NCBI RefSeq assembly: GCF_014651495.1
Contig: NZ_BMWZ01000001.1
Coordinates: forward strand, 188,575-252,574
Direction: 5' to 3'
Length of the DNA: 64,000 nt
Source of the DNA: Algibacter mikhailovii
GTDB taxonomy: Bacteria; Bacteroidota; Bacteroidia; Flavobacteriales; Flavobacteriaceae
The notes under the pieces were generated by a model. It searched no databases. It was not told where the DNA came from and saw only the letters and a list, made by a program, of their open reading frames with translations. Shown one piece after another: positions 43,614 through 52,085 of this stretch. Every line of letters starts with the position of its first letter. Position 1 is the first letter of the stretch. Made by a program: the position numbers and the translations under genes.

Positions 43614-44572
43614 AACAAGCATATAAAGGGTTATACGAATGGTGGCGTTATATATTGGGAATAGTCATTATTTTCTTGGCATGGCAATTTATTGGAATGC
43701 TACCTTTAGGAGCTGCGCTTATTTTTAAAACTATAGGTCAGGATTCTTCTAATATTCCTTCTGATATTCCAGGAATAATGAATGTATTAGGCAGTAATTT
43801 GTTTTTGTTTTTAATGCTATTCTCTTTTGCCGTAGGTTTGGTTGGGGTTTTCATAGCAGCTAAAGGTTTGCACAGGTTACCTATTTTAAATTTAACAACT
43901 AGCAGGAGTAAAATAGATTGGAAAAGGTTCTGGTTTATTTTTATTCTTTGGGGAGTAGTCTCGAGTAGCGTTGTACTCATAGACTTCTACTTAAGTCCTG
44001 AAGATTTTGAGTTAAATTTTAAGTTAAAACCATTTTTAATTCTTTTGGTTATAGCTGTTATTTTAATACCTCTGCAAACAAGTTTTGAAGAGTATTTTTT
44101 TAGAGGATACTTATTGCAGGGGATTGGCGTAGTATTAAAAAATAGATGGGTACCACTATTAATTACGTCTATAGGCTTTGGCTTAATGCATATTGCGAAT
44201 CCAGAAGTAGAAAAATTGGGCTATGTTATTATGATTTATTATATAGGAACAGGTTTGTTTTTAGGAATAATTACTTTAATGGATGATGGTTTAGAATTAG
44301 CACTAGGTTTTCATGCCGCTAATAATTTATTTACGGCTTTATTGGTTACGGCAGACTGGACAGCTTTTCAAACCCATTCTATTCTCCTTGATTTATCTGA
44401 TCCAAGTGAAATGGGATTAATGGAAATTTTTGTCCCCGTTTTTGTTGTGTTTCCAATACTATTATTTATTCTTTCAAAAAAATACAATTGGACCAACTGG
44501 AAAGAGAAATGTTTTGGCTATGTAATTGAACCCTCCAATATAGAGGACCTTAGAAGAAATGAAGAGCAGTAA
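43604..44572 (+). CDS. CPBP-family intramembrane metalloprotease-like protein
   Basis: The 322-residue protein has about eight membrane helices. The CPBP/Abi (CAAX-protease-like) motifs are clear: SFEEYFFRGYLLQG (EExxxR), FGLMHIAN and GFHAANNLF, which place Glu and His residues in the membrane. Members cleave membrane proteins or act in self-immunity; no substrate is evident. It overlaps menC by 10 bp and lies 47 bp before menE, so it is co-transcribed with menaquinone genes. Whether it acts on that pathway or is only a passenger cannot be told. Confidence 0.9.
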   Translation: MYIEQAYKGLYEWWRYILGIVIIFLAWQFIGMLPLGAALIFKTIGQDSSNIPSDIPGIMNVLGSNLFLFLMLFSFAVGLVGVFIAAKGLHRLPILNLTTSRSKIDWKRFWFIFILWGVVSSSVVLIDFYLSPEDFELNFKLKPFLILLVIAVILIPLQTSFEEYFFRGYLLQGIGVVLKNRWVPLLITSIGFGLMHIANPEVEKLGYVIMIYYIGTGLFLGIITLMDDGLELALGFHAANNLFTALLVTADWTAFQTHSILLDLSDPSEMGLMEIFVPVFVVFPILLFILSKKYNWTNWKEKCFGYVIEPSNIEDLRRNEEQ

Positions 44573-44619
44573 CTAACATAAAAATTGTTAAAAAGTAGTA
44601 ATAAAAATATACAAATAAT

Positions 44620-45690
44620 ATGATACCAGATTATACGAAAGTACACGTTAAGTTTAAGTTGGATAATGTAAGTTATAATCATGAAGATTTGATGGAAGTT
44701 GCATATAGTTTTGTTAAAGAGGGATTTCCTTATCAACAAGAATTAGGTAATTTTTTATTGGATTGGCTAGATGATAAAGATTATATAATGGTCAAAACTT
44801 CTGGTTCAACGGGTAAACCAAAATTATTAGAAATAAAAAAACAGGCTATGGTTAATTCCGCTATTGCCACAGGAGATTTTTTTGATATAAAACCAGGAAG
44901 TAAAGTGTTACATTGTTTACCTTCTAATTTTATTGCGGGTAAAATGATGATGGTTAGAGCCATAGTCTTAGGTTTAGAAGTAGATATGATTGAGCCATCA
45001 AGCTTGCCTTTAATAGACTATGAAAAGGATTATGACTTTTGTGCATTTACACCCATGCAATTAAAGAATTTTGCAAAATATTTAAAGAGCATTAAAACCG
45101 TGATAGTTGGGGGCGGACAAGTGTCGAGTCCAATTAAAGCATCTATTCAAGATATAAAACCAAATGTATACGAAACATATGGTATGACAGAAACGGTATC
45201 GCACGTGGCTATTAAAAAATTAAATAATTTTGAAGATTCAGAAGCCAATACGCATTTTACAACCTTACCTGATATTAAGGTATCTCAGGATGATAGAGGT
45301 TGCTTAGTAATAGATGCTCCGCTTTTATTCGATGAAAAAATAATTACAAATGATATCGTTGAAATTTATTCGGATACAAGTTTTGAATGGTTGGGTCGAT
45401 ATGATAACGTTATAAATTCAGGGGGTATTAAGTTGTTTCCGGAAAGCATAGAAAAAAAGCTGCAAAGTAAAATAAAAGGTGAATTCTTTATTACTGCAAG
45501 ACCTGATGATACTCTAGGTGAAAAATTAGTTCTGATTCTTGAGAACGATACGAATGACTTGGAGGCTTCAATTTTTGATGGACTCGATAAATTTGAAAAA
45601 CCTAAAGAAGTGATTGCTATTTCAAAATTTATAGAAACTAATTCTGGGAAAATTCATCGTAAAAAAACCTTAGAGCAAATTCAGTTTTAA
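44620..45690 (+). CDS. menE: o-Succinylbenzoate-CoA ligase
   Basis: The 356-residue protein is a compact acyl-CoA synthetase. It has the P-loop MVKTSGSTGKPKLLEI, the adenylate motif ETYGMTETVSHVAI, and the hinge WLGRYDNVINSGGIKLFPE with the C-terminal Lys in SGKIHRKKTL. It activates o-succinylbenzoate to its CoA ester for MenB. It is shorter than the E. coli enzyme (about 450), as usual in Bacteroidota. Context with menB, menA and menC supports the assignment over other ligases. Confidence 0.93.
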   Translation: MIPDYTKVHVKFKLDNVSYNHEDLMEVAYSFVKEGFPYQQELGNFLLDWLDDKDYIMVKTSGSTGKPKLLEIKKQAMVNSAIATGDFFDIKPGSKVLHCLPSNFIAGKMMMVRAIVLGLEVDMIEPSSLPLIDYEKDYDFCAFTPMQLKNFAKYLKSIKTVIVGGGQVSSPIKASIQDIKPNVYETYGMTETVSHVAIKKLNNFEDSEANTHFTTLPDIKVSQDDRGCLVIDAPLLFDEKIITNDIVEIYSDTSFEWLGRYDNVINSGGIKLFPESIEKKLQSKIKGEFFITARPDDTLGEKLVLILENDTNDLEASIFDGLDKFEKPKEVIAISKFIETNSGKIHRKKTLEQIQF

Positions 45691-45735
45691 ATGTAACGAA
45701 ACCCCTAATTAAGCTACCCATAGTAAATTAAACTT

Positions 45736-47499
45736 ATGAATTTTTTTAAACGCGTATTATCAACCTTAACGGGCATAATTGTATTCTTCATTCTTGCTGT
45801 TATCGGATTAGTTTTAATGGCTATTCTTTTTGGATCAAGTTCTGAAGAATTGGTTCAAGTTAGATCTAATTCTGTTCTAGAATTGAAATTAGACTTTCCA
45901 ATAAATGATTATGCCGGAAGAACTGAATTTAAACAATATTCTTTTTTAAACGAAAGTAAGAAGAATGGTTTATTTAATATAATTGATGCTATAAACTACG
46001 CCTCAATTGATGATAAAATTAAAGGAATTTCAATTCCTAATAATTTTATTAATAGCGGATTTGCTCAAACTAAAGCATTAAGAGATGCTTTAAAAACTTT
46101 TAAGACCTCAGGGAAGTTTGTAGTTGCTTATGCTGATATTTTTACACAAAAAGATTATTATTTAAGTTCTATTGCCGATACGATTTATCTCAATCCAGCA
46201 GGAAGTATGGAATTTAAAGGTTTGTATACAGAACGCTTGTATTTCAAAGATTTTCAAGAAAAATCCGGACTTAAAATGGAAGTGGTTAGACTGGGTAAAT
46301 ACAAAAGCGCTGTAGAACCATTTTTGACCAATGAAATGAGTGATAATAACAGGATTCAAATTGAAGCCTATTTAACTTCGCTATGGAGCTCGATAAAGCA
46401 AGATATTTCAGAATCTAGAAATATTTCTGTGGAACAATTAAATGTTATAGCAGATAGTTTGCTTGCAAGAAAACCATATTTAGCGAAAAACTCCGGGCTT
46501 ATTGATAAAATTGAATATCAGGATGAATATGTAAATGGTATGAAATATGCCATAGGGCTCAAGCCTAAGGATAAGCTGAACACCATTAGCATTAAAGATT
46601 ATGCTGAATATACTGCGAGTAAATTGGCTTTAAATAAAAGTAAAAACCGCATTGCCGTAATATATGCCCAGGGCAATATTATATATGGTGAAGGTGATAA
46701 GAATAACATCGGTCAAATAACAACAAATAAAGCGATTAAAAGGGCTAGAGAAGATAAAAGGGTGAAGGCTGTTGTTTTAAGAGTGAATTCTCCTGGCGGA
46801 AGTGCTTTAGCAAGTGAGCTTATATGGAGAGAGATTGAACTAACCAAAAAAGTAAAACCTGTGATTGTATCCATGGGGGATATGGCAGCTTCTGGAGGTT
46901 ATTATATAGCCTGTAATGCAGATAAAATAATTGCAGAACCAACTACGATTACAGGGAGTATAGGCGTTTTTGGTATTTTACCAAATGGAAAAGAATTGGC
47001 TAAGAATATGGGTATTAATGCCGAGCAAGTTGCCACGAATACCAATGCAGTTACCTATAGTTTTTTTGAGCCTTTAAATGATATTCAGCGTTCTTTTATA
47101 CAAGAAGGTATTTTGGATGTTTATGATTTATTTTCAGCAAGAGTGGCAGCGGGACGTCAATTAACAAGAGTTCAAGTTGAGAAGGTTGCTCAAGGAAGAG
47201 TATGGACAGGATTAGATGCATTAAAAAATGGTTTAGTAGATGAAATTGGGGGATTAGATTTGGCACTTCAAAGGGCTGCTGAAGCTGCTGAAATTGAAGA
47301 TTATCAGGTTAAGGAGTTGCCTATTTATCAGAAAGATTTGGATAAGCTATTGGAACAATTCGGATTAGCAACTACAAAAGAATCTATAATAAAAGAAGAA
47401 TTAGGAGCAGAAAACTATAAAATCTATCAAGAAATAAAATCAATGACTGCTATAAAAGGGGTACAATTATTATTTCCTTTTAGTACTGAAATTAAATAG
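45736..47499 (+). CDS. sppA: Signal peptide peptidase SppA (long form)
   Basis: The 587-residue protein has one N-terminal membrane helix (about 9-31) and two tandem ClpP-like domains, the long E. coli-type form. The catalytic Lys lies in the first domain (RLGKYKSAVEPF) and the nucleophile Ser in the second (MGDMAASGGYYIACNADKI), with SPGGSALASELI and ITGSIGVFGILPNG around them. It degrades leftover signal peptides at the periplasmic face. It starts 45 bp after menE and ends at a strong terminator, so it may be the last gene of the same transcript. Confidence 0.95.
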   Translation: MNFFKRVLSTLTGIIVFFILAVIGLVLMAILFGSSSEELVQVRSNSVLELKLDFPINDYAGRTEFKQYSFLNESKKNGLFNIIDAINYASIDDKIKGISIPNNFINSGFAQTKALRDALKTFKTSGKFVVAYADIFTQKDYYLSSIADTIYLNPAGSMEFKGLYTERLYFKDFQEKSGLKMEVVRLGKYKSAVEPFLTNEMSDNNRIQIEAYLTSLWSSIKQDISESRNISVEQLNVIADSLLARKPYLAKNSGLIDKIEYQDEYVNGMKYAIGLKPKDKLNTISIKDYAEYTASKLALNKSKNRIAVIYAQGNIIYGEGDKNNIGQITTNKAIKRAREDKRVKAVVLRVNSPGGSALASELIWREIELTKKVKPVIVSMGDMAASGGYYIACNADKIIAEPTTITGSIGVFGILPNGKELAKNMGINAEQVATNTNAVTYSFFEPLNDIQRSFIQEGILDVYDLFSARVAAGRQLTRVQVEKVAQGRVWTGLDALKNGLVDEIGGLDLALQRAAEAAEIEDYQVKELPIYQKDLDKLLEQFGLATTKESIIKEELGAENYKIYQEIKSMTAIKGVQLLFPFSTEIK

Positions 47500-47532
47500 T
47501 ATGTAATTAAAAGTATACTCTCCTGATAATTC

Positions 47533-47568
47533 AAAAAAAGAACCTCTAAATAGAGGTTCTTTTTTTTT
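47533..47568 (+). terminator. Rho-independent terminator after sppA
   Basis: agaacctcta (47539-47548) pairs with tagaggttct (47551-47560), loop aa, followed by eight T and preceded by seven A. It is a strong terminator closing the men-sppA run. Confidence 0.92.
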
Positions 47569-47657
47569 GATTTTTTATAAATTTTATAAACACCTGATAT
47601 CATGGTTATTATGTGTTAATTTTTTAGTAAATTGTTGTAAATTAACATTTAGCTATT

Positions 47658-48800
47658 ATGAAAAAAATTACAATTTTAACCATTCTCATTTTTGCAATGA
47701 CAATGACTGGACAGAATAAATTGCTGTCTTCAACAGAAGAATTTTTTGATGGAATGACCTGGCAAAGTTCGTCGGGTACAAATTATGCCTATGATTCTAA
47801 TAATAATTTAATTAGTGAAACAGGCCTGAGTTTGAATTTTATTTCAAGTCAGTGGGAAAATAGTTATCGAGCAACTTATTCCTATAACGGAAATAATGTG
47901 GTGACCAATGAAATAGATCAAAGTTGGAATTCAATTACTAAACAGTTTGAAAATTTATCTCAATCAAAATACACCTACAATGGCAGCAATATTACAGAAG
48001 TATTAGATCAAAGATGGGAAAATGGTAGTTGGAGAAATGATTTGAAAAGTGAATTTATTTATAGCAGTGGTAGAATTGTTCAAGCCTTCAATTATACTTG
48101 GGATGGCTCTCAATGGGTACCGGAAGATAGGTCTAATGTGACATACAATGCTAATGGTAGGTTTGGTACTATCTTGACAGATGATTGGAACGGTACAAGT
48201 TGGGTAAATGGGGAAAGGCAAATGTTTAGCTATGACAGCAATAATAAAATTAAGGTTATGATATATGATACTTGGGATGGCACTAAATGGGAAGAAGAAG
48301 ATAGAATTGAATATACTTTAGACGCTAATGGTAACAGGACTCAAGAAGTTAACATCTATGATGGCTCTTCTTTTACAACTACCTATACGTACGACACAAG
48401 TCAACTTATGTCAAGTTTTGCCCATCCCTTTAAAGACAAAACAGGACTAGATTATATTGTTCAAGACAATCCATATTACAATAAATTATTAAGCAGTTTG
48501 CAGGATGGTTCATTTAGAACAACTTATAATTATGATAGAGCAATTAGATTGGGGGTTGCAGATGTTGTAGAAGTTAATAACAACGTAAAAGTGTACCCTG
48601 TACCAACTACAGGACCAATTAATATTAAAAGTACGAAAGGCATAATCAATCATATTGATATTTATAATACGCTTGGGAAAAGGGTCTTTTCTACGCAAGA
48701 GACCAGCTTTAATATCGATTTTCTTAATAAAGGCGTTTATTTTTTAAAAATGACAAGTCTTGCTGACGCTGTTTATACGCGAAAAATCATTAAAAAATAG
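47658..48800 (+). CDS. Secreted repeat protein with type IX sorting domain
   Basis: The 380-residue product has a signal peptide (about 1-19, ending MTGQ). Residues about 30-250 hold five or six degenerate units of about 38 residues with a W(D/N/E)G(S/T)xW element followed by a Y-x-Y-N/D turn (for example YTWDGSQWVPEDRSNVTYNA and IYDTWDGTKWEEEDRIEYTL). About 308-380 is a type A T9SS sorting domain (VKVYPVPTTGPINI, HIDIYNTLGKRVF, LNKGVYFLKM, ending RKIIKK). It should be exported through the type IX system and attached to the cell surface. No enzyme domain is visible; the repeats may mediate adhesion. It is flanked by terminators and so is transcribed alone. Confidence 0.88.
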   Translation: MKKITILTILIFAMTMTGQNKLLSSTEEFFDGMTWQSSSGTNYAYDSNNNLISETGLSLNFISSQWENSYRATYSYNGNNVVTNEIDQSWNSITKQFENLSQSKYTYNGSNITEVLDQRWENGSWRNDLKSEFIYSSGRIVQAFNYTWDGSQWVPEDRSNVTYNANGRFGTILTDDWNGTSWVNGERQMFSYDSNNKIKVMIYDTWDGTKWEEEDRIEYTLDANGNRTQEVNIYDGSSFTTTYTYDTSQLMSSFAHPFKDKTGLDYIVQDNPYYNKLLSSLQDGSFRTTYNYDRAIRLGVADVVEVNNNVKVYPVPTTGPINIKSTKGIINHIDIYNTLGKRVFSTQETSFNIDFLNKGVYFLKMTSLADAVYTRKIIKK

Positions 48801-48837
48801 TCGTATCTTTTATGATATAGTTATGATTAAAAATAAA

Positions 48838-48872
48838 AAGAGGTCTTTTAAATAGTTTAAAGGACCTCTTTC
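48838..48872. terminator. Bidirectional terminator
   Basis: aaagaggtc with tttaaa pairs with tttaaa and gacctcttt around a short tag loop. It lies between the convergent T9SS gene and the carboxylase gene and can serve both. Confidence 0.85.
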
Positions 48873-48900
48873 TATTTTTCTAATTATTTTATTTTTAAGA

Positions 48901-50544
48901 TTACACCTGTAAAACCCCTAAATTAAAATCTTTTTCAATAGGGGCGTGGTTAGCTGCTTCAATGCCCATTGAAATCCATTTACGCGTATCTAAAGGGTTT
49001 ATTATAGCGTCAGTCCAAATGCGTGCAGCTGCGTAATACGGAGATACTTGATTGTCATATCGTGCTTTAATTTTATTGTAGAGCGCTTCCTCTTTTTCTT
49101 TTGTAAAGGTTTCTCCTTGTTTTTCAAGTGAAGCCTTTTCTATTTGTAATAGTACTTTGGCTGCTGAATTTCCGCTCATCACAGCAAGTTCAGCACTAGG
49201 CCAGGCAACTATTAATCGAGGATCGTACGCTTTTCCACACATGGCATAATTTCCTGCACCATAACTATTACCAATAATCACTGTGAACTTTGGAACTATA
49301 GAATTGCTAACCGCGTTAACCATTTTAGCACCATCTTTTATTATACCAGAATGTTCACTTTTACTGCCAACCATAAAACCTGTAACATCTTGAAGAAATA
49401 CTAGCGGAATTTTCTTTTGATTACAATTGGCAATAAAGCGGGTGGCTTTATCGGCCGAATCATTATAGATTACACCGCCAAATTGCATTTCGGTTGGTTT
49501 TGTTTTAGAACCGGTTGTTTTTACAACCTGACGCTGGTTGGCCACAATCCCAACGGCCCAGCCATCAATACGAGCATAGCACGTTATTATCGTTTGGCCA
49601 TAACCTGCTTTGTATTCTTCATATTCTGAATTGTCAACTAAACGCTTTATGATCTTATACATATCGTACTGGTCGGCACGACTTTTGGGCAGGATGCCAA
49701 AAATATCGTCTGGATTTTCAGTAGGTTTTTTACCTTCAATTCTATTAAAACCCGCTTTGTCGTAATCTCCAATTTTGTCAACTATATTTTTGATTTTATC
49801 CAAAGCATCTTTGTCATCCTTCGCTTTATAATCAGTGACTCCAGAAATTTCACAGTGTGTTGTAGCACCACCCAGAGTTTCATTATCAATACTTTCACCT
49901 ATAGCAGCTTTAACTAAGTAGCTTCCCGCTAGAAAAATACTCCCAGTTTTGTCTACAATAATGGCTTCATCGCTCATAATAGGAAGGTAAGCTCCTCCTG
50001 CAACACAACTTCCCATAACTGCAGCAATTTGAGTGATACCCATACTACTCATCACAGCATTATTTCTAAAAATACGACCAAAATGTTCTTTGTCAGGAAA
50101 TATTTCATCTTGTAGGGGGAGATAGACGCCTGCGGAATCAACTAGATAGATTATGGGTAATTTATTTTCAATGGCGAGTTCTTGAGCACGCAAATTCTTT
50201 TTACCCGTTATCGGGAACCAAGCACCGGCTTTAACAGTGGCATCGTTAGCAACAACAATACATTGTTTCCCTTTAACATAGCCTATCTTTACAACAACTC
50301 CGCCTGAAGGACATCCGCCATGCTCCTGATACATATCTTCTCCTGCGAAGGCACCTATTTCAATAGCATTGGCTTTATCATCAAATAGATAATCAATACG
50401 TTCACGGGCAGTTAATTTGCCTTTGCTATGTAATTTTTCAATACGATTCTTGCCGCCACCTAAACTAACTTTGGTCAGTCTTTTATTAAGCTCAGAAATT
50501 AAAAGTTTATTATGATCTTCGTTTTTATTGAAGTTGATATCCAT
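48901..50544 (-). CDS. Acyl-CoA carboxylase beta subunit (methylcrotonyl-CoA carboxylase-like)
   Basis: The 547-residue carboxyltransferase has both crotonase-like halves: KLTARERIDYLFD, GVVVKIGYVKGKQCIVVAND, GSCVAGGAYLPIMSDEAI, GATTHCEISGVTDY, then FLQDVTGFMVGSKSEHSGI, GNSYGAGNYAMCGKAYDPR and AVMSGNSAAKVL. This pattern is closest to methylcrotonyl-CoA carboxylase, which acts in leucine breakdown. The biotin carboxylase partner is not in the window. Propionyl- or geranyl-CoA specificity cannot be excluded. It is divergent from the DoxX cluster. Confidence 0.9.
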   Translation of the reverse strand: MDINFNKNEDHNKLLISELNKRLTKVSLGGGKNRIEKLHSKGKLTARERIDYLFDDKANAIEIGAFAGEDMYQEHGGCPSGGVVVKIGYVKGKQCIVVANDATVKAGAWFPITGKKNLRAQELAIENKLPIIYLVDSAGVYLPLQDEIFPDKEHFGRIFRNNAVMSSMGITQIAAVMGSCVAGGAYLPIMSDEAIIVDKTGSIFLAGSYLVKAAIGESIDNETLGGATTHCEISGVTDYKAKDDKDALDKIKNIVDKIGDYDKAGFNRIEGKKPTENPDDIFGILPKSRADQYDMYKIIKRLVDNSEYEEYKAGYGQTIITCYARIDGWAVGIVANQRQVVKTTGSKTKPTEMQFGGVIYNDSADKATRFIANCNQKKIPLVFLQDVTGFMVGSKSEHSGIIKDGAKMVNAVSNSIVPKFTVIIGNSYGAGNYAMCGKAYDPRLIVAWPSAELAVMSGNSAAKVLLQIEKASLEKQGETFTKEKEEALYNKIKARYDNQVSPYYAAARIWTDAIINPLDTRKWISMGIEAANHAPIEKDFNLGVLQV

Positions 50545-50625
50545 TGTTTGCTTTTTATTGCAACGAAGTTACAAAACCATTTTAGCCCAAAAAAGTGAAT
50601 AATTTGTTAATATATATTACATGGA

Positions 50626-50647
50626 AATATATTCCTTGGAATATATT
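50626..50647. promoter_or_regulatory. Palindromic operator over the doxX promoter
   Basis: Perfect 10 bp arms, aatatattcc and ggaatatatt, flank a 2-base centre tt. The core TTCCnnGGAA is the same as in the palindrome at 52050-52069. It covers the -33 element of the doxX promoter, so a bound MarR dimer would block transcription. The likely ligand-responsive regulator is the MarR at 51598. Confidence 0.7.
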
Positions 50648-50666
50648 ATTTTTTTAATTACATTTG
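50636..50666 (+). promoter_or_regulatory. doxX promoter (-33 TTG, -7 TACATTTG)
   Basis: TTG at 50636-50638 is followed after 20 bp by TACATTTG at 50659-50666, a perfect match to the Bacteroidota -7 box TAnnTTTG. Transcription should begin near 50673, about 20 bases before the doxX ATG. Confidence 0.75.
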
Positions 50667-50691
50667 CATTATAATTTAATAGTAAAATAAA

Positions 50692-51048
50692 ATGAAGACA
50701 AACAGAATTATATTTTATGCGGCTACGGGACTTTTAACAGCTTTAATGTTGTTTTCTGTTGGCAATTACTTTTTTAACCACGAAATGATAAAAGGTGCGT
50801 TTATAAGTTTTGGCTATCCAACATATTTAATTTATCCGTATGGCATTGCAAAGTTATTAGGCCTTGTGGCATTATGGGTTCCTACATTTAAAGTATTAAG
50901 GGAGTGGGCTTATGCAGGGTTTTTCTTTGCGTTTATTCTAGCTTTTTTTGCCCACTATATGATTGGAGACGGCGAACAAATGGGTGCACTAATAGCTTTA
51001 ATTCTCCTTATGGTTTCTTATGTATTTAATAAAAAAATAAACAGATAA
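50692..51048 (+). CDS. DoxX-like membrane protein
   Basis: The 118-residue protein has four membrane helices (about 7-25, 44-66, 73-92, 97-114), as in the DoxX family, with GYPTYLIYPYGIAKLLGLVA in the second. DoxX proteins are linked to thiol and oxidative stress in other bacteria, but their reaction is unclear. It is the first gene of the run DoxX - FMN reductase - MarR - pirin - pirin and has a clear promoter with an operator. The next gene starts 1 bp after its stop. Confidence 0.85.
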   Translation: MKTNRIIFYAATGLLTALMLFSVGNYFFNHEMIKGAFISFGYPTYLIYPYGIAKLLGLVALWVPTFKVLREWAYAGFFFAFILAFFAHYMIGDGEQMGALIALILLMVSYVFNKKINR

Positions 51049-51049
51049 T

Positions 51050-51580
51050 ATGAAAAAAATAATAGCATTTGCAGGAAGTAATAGTAAAACATCAATCAAC
51101 ATGGCATTGGCCACTTATGCATCAAGTTTAGTAAAGGGTGTTGAAGTTCAATTATTAGATCTTAACGATTTTGAATTGCCAATATACGGCATCGATTTAG
51201 AGAATGAGGATGGGATTCCTGATAATGCCCATAAGTTCTTGCAACATATAAAAACATCAAATGGCATAATTTTGGCGTTACCAGAACATAATGGCGCCTA
51301 TGCCACGGTATTCAAAAATCTATTTGACTGGATGTCTAGAATTGACGGAAAGCTTTGGAGCGAGAAGCCTATGCTACTCATGGCAACTTCGCCCGGAGCT
51401 AGAGGTGGAGCCACCGTATTAGAAATTGCAAAAGGACGTTTCCCATATATGGGTGGAAATATTGTTGCAGATTTTAGCCTTCCATCATTTTTTGATAATT
51501 TTAAAGATGGTCAAATAACTAATGAAGAATTAAATGCTGAATTAGCAAAGGCTGTTGTGACATTTCAAGATGCATTATAA
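51050..51580 (+). CDS. NADPH-dependent FMN reductase / quinone reductase-like flavoprotein
   Basis: The 176-residue protein is a flavodoxin-fold reductase. FMN-phosphate loop: IIAFAGSNSKTSINMALA. Further motifs: LPEHNGAYATVFKNLFDWM, and LMATSPGARGGATVLE near the isoalloxazine. The family includes NAD(P)H:quinone and azo reductases that detoxify quinones by two-electron transfer. It lies between doxX and marR in one probable operon, which fits an electrophile response. The exact substrate is unknown. Confidence 0.9.
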   Translation: MKKIIAFAGSNSKTSINMALATYASSLVKGVEVQLLDLNDFELPIYGIDLENEDGIPDNAHKFLQHIKTSNGIILALPEHNGAYATVFKNLFDWMSRIDGKLWSEKPMLLMATSPGARGGATVLEIAKGRFPYMGGNIVADFSLPSFFDNFKDGQITNEELNAELAKAVVTFQDAL

Positions 51581-51597
51581 CTAATATTGAGGTCAAA

Positions 51598-52035
51598 ATG
51601 GGAGATATTGCCAAGGATATAAATTCAAAGTTTGCGAGTAATAAAGTAAAGGCTTTGCTGAATATTATATATACAGCGAATTGGATAAGTAGTATTCAGA
51701 ATGAGTTTTTTAAACCCTATGGCATTTCGCCGCAGCAATTTAATATTTTAAGAATTTTAAGGGGGGCAGAAGAACCTTTAAAAGTTCAAACCATTAAGGA
51801 GCGTATGATAGAACGTGCACCTAATGCTACTAGATTAATGGACAAACTTTGTGATAAGAGGTATATAAATAGATTACCATGTCCTGAAGATAGACGTGTA
51901 GTCCACATAGAAATTACTAAACAAGGTCTTCAATTATTAGCAGACATTGATGCTAGTTTTAAGAATAACTTACTTGATAATTTAACTGAAGAGGAAGCAG
52001 GAAAACTTAGCGATTTATTAGATAAAATACGCTAA
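51598..52035 (+). CDS. MarR-family transcriptional regulator
   Basis: The 145-residue protein has the MarR fold: dimer helix at the N-terminus, FNILRILRGAEEPLKVQTIK, recognition region ERAPNATRLMDKL, and the wing NRLPCPEDRRVVHIEITKQG. The conserved DRR of the wing is present. It is the third gene of the DoxX cluster, 17 bp after the reductase. Palindromes with a shared TTCCnnGGAA core lie before doxX and before the first pirin, so it likely represses both units and releases them on a quinone-like signal. A cysteine-based sensor is possible (Cys in KLCDKR and LPCPED) but unproven. Confidence 0.92.
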   Translation: MGDIAKDINSKFASNKVKALLNIIYTANWISSIQNEFFKPYGISPQQFNILRILRGAEEPLKVQTIKERMIERAPNATRLMDKLCDKRYINRLPCPEDRRVVHIEITKQGLQLLADIDASFKNNLLDNLTEEEAGKLSDLLDKIR

Positions 52036-52049
52036 AAAAATTTAATCAT

Positions 52050-52069
52050 ATAGTTTCCATGGAAACTAT
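52050..52069. promoter_or_regulatory. Palindromic operator before the first pirin gene
   Basis: atagtttccatggaaactat is a perfect 20 bp palindrome and shares the TTCCnnGGAA core with the doxX operator. It contains an ATG (52059) in frame with the pirin gene, but being an operator it is unlikely to be the true start. Confidence 0.7.
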
Positions 52070-52085
52070 TATAAAGGTAAATATT

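Noticed and set aside
52059-52085. Pirin start at the ATG at 52059
   Set aside because: This ATG lies in the centre of a perfect 20 bp palindrome; the ATG at 52086 has an aaagg ribosome site and a better N-terminus.
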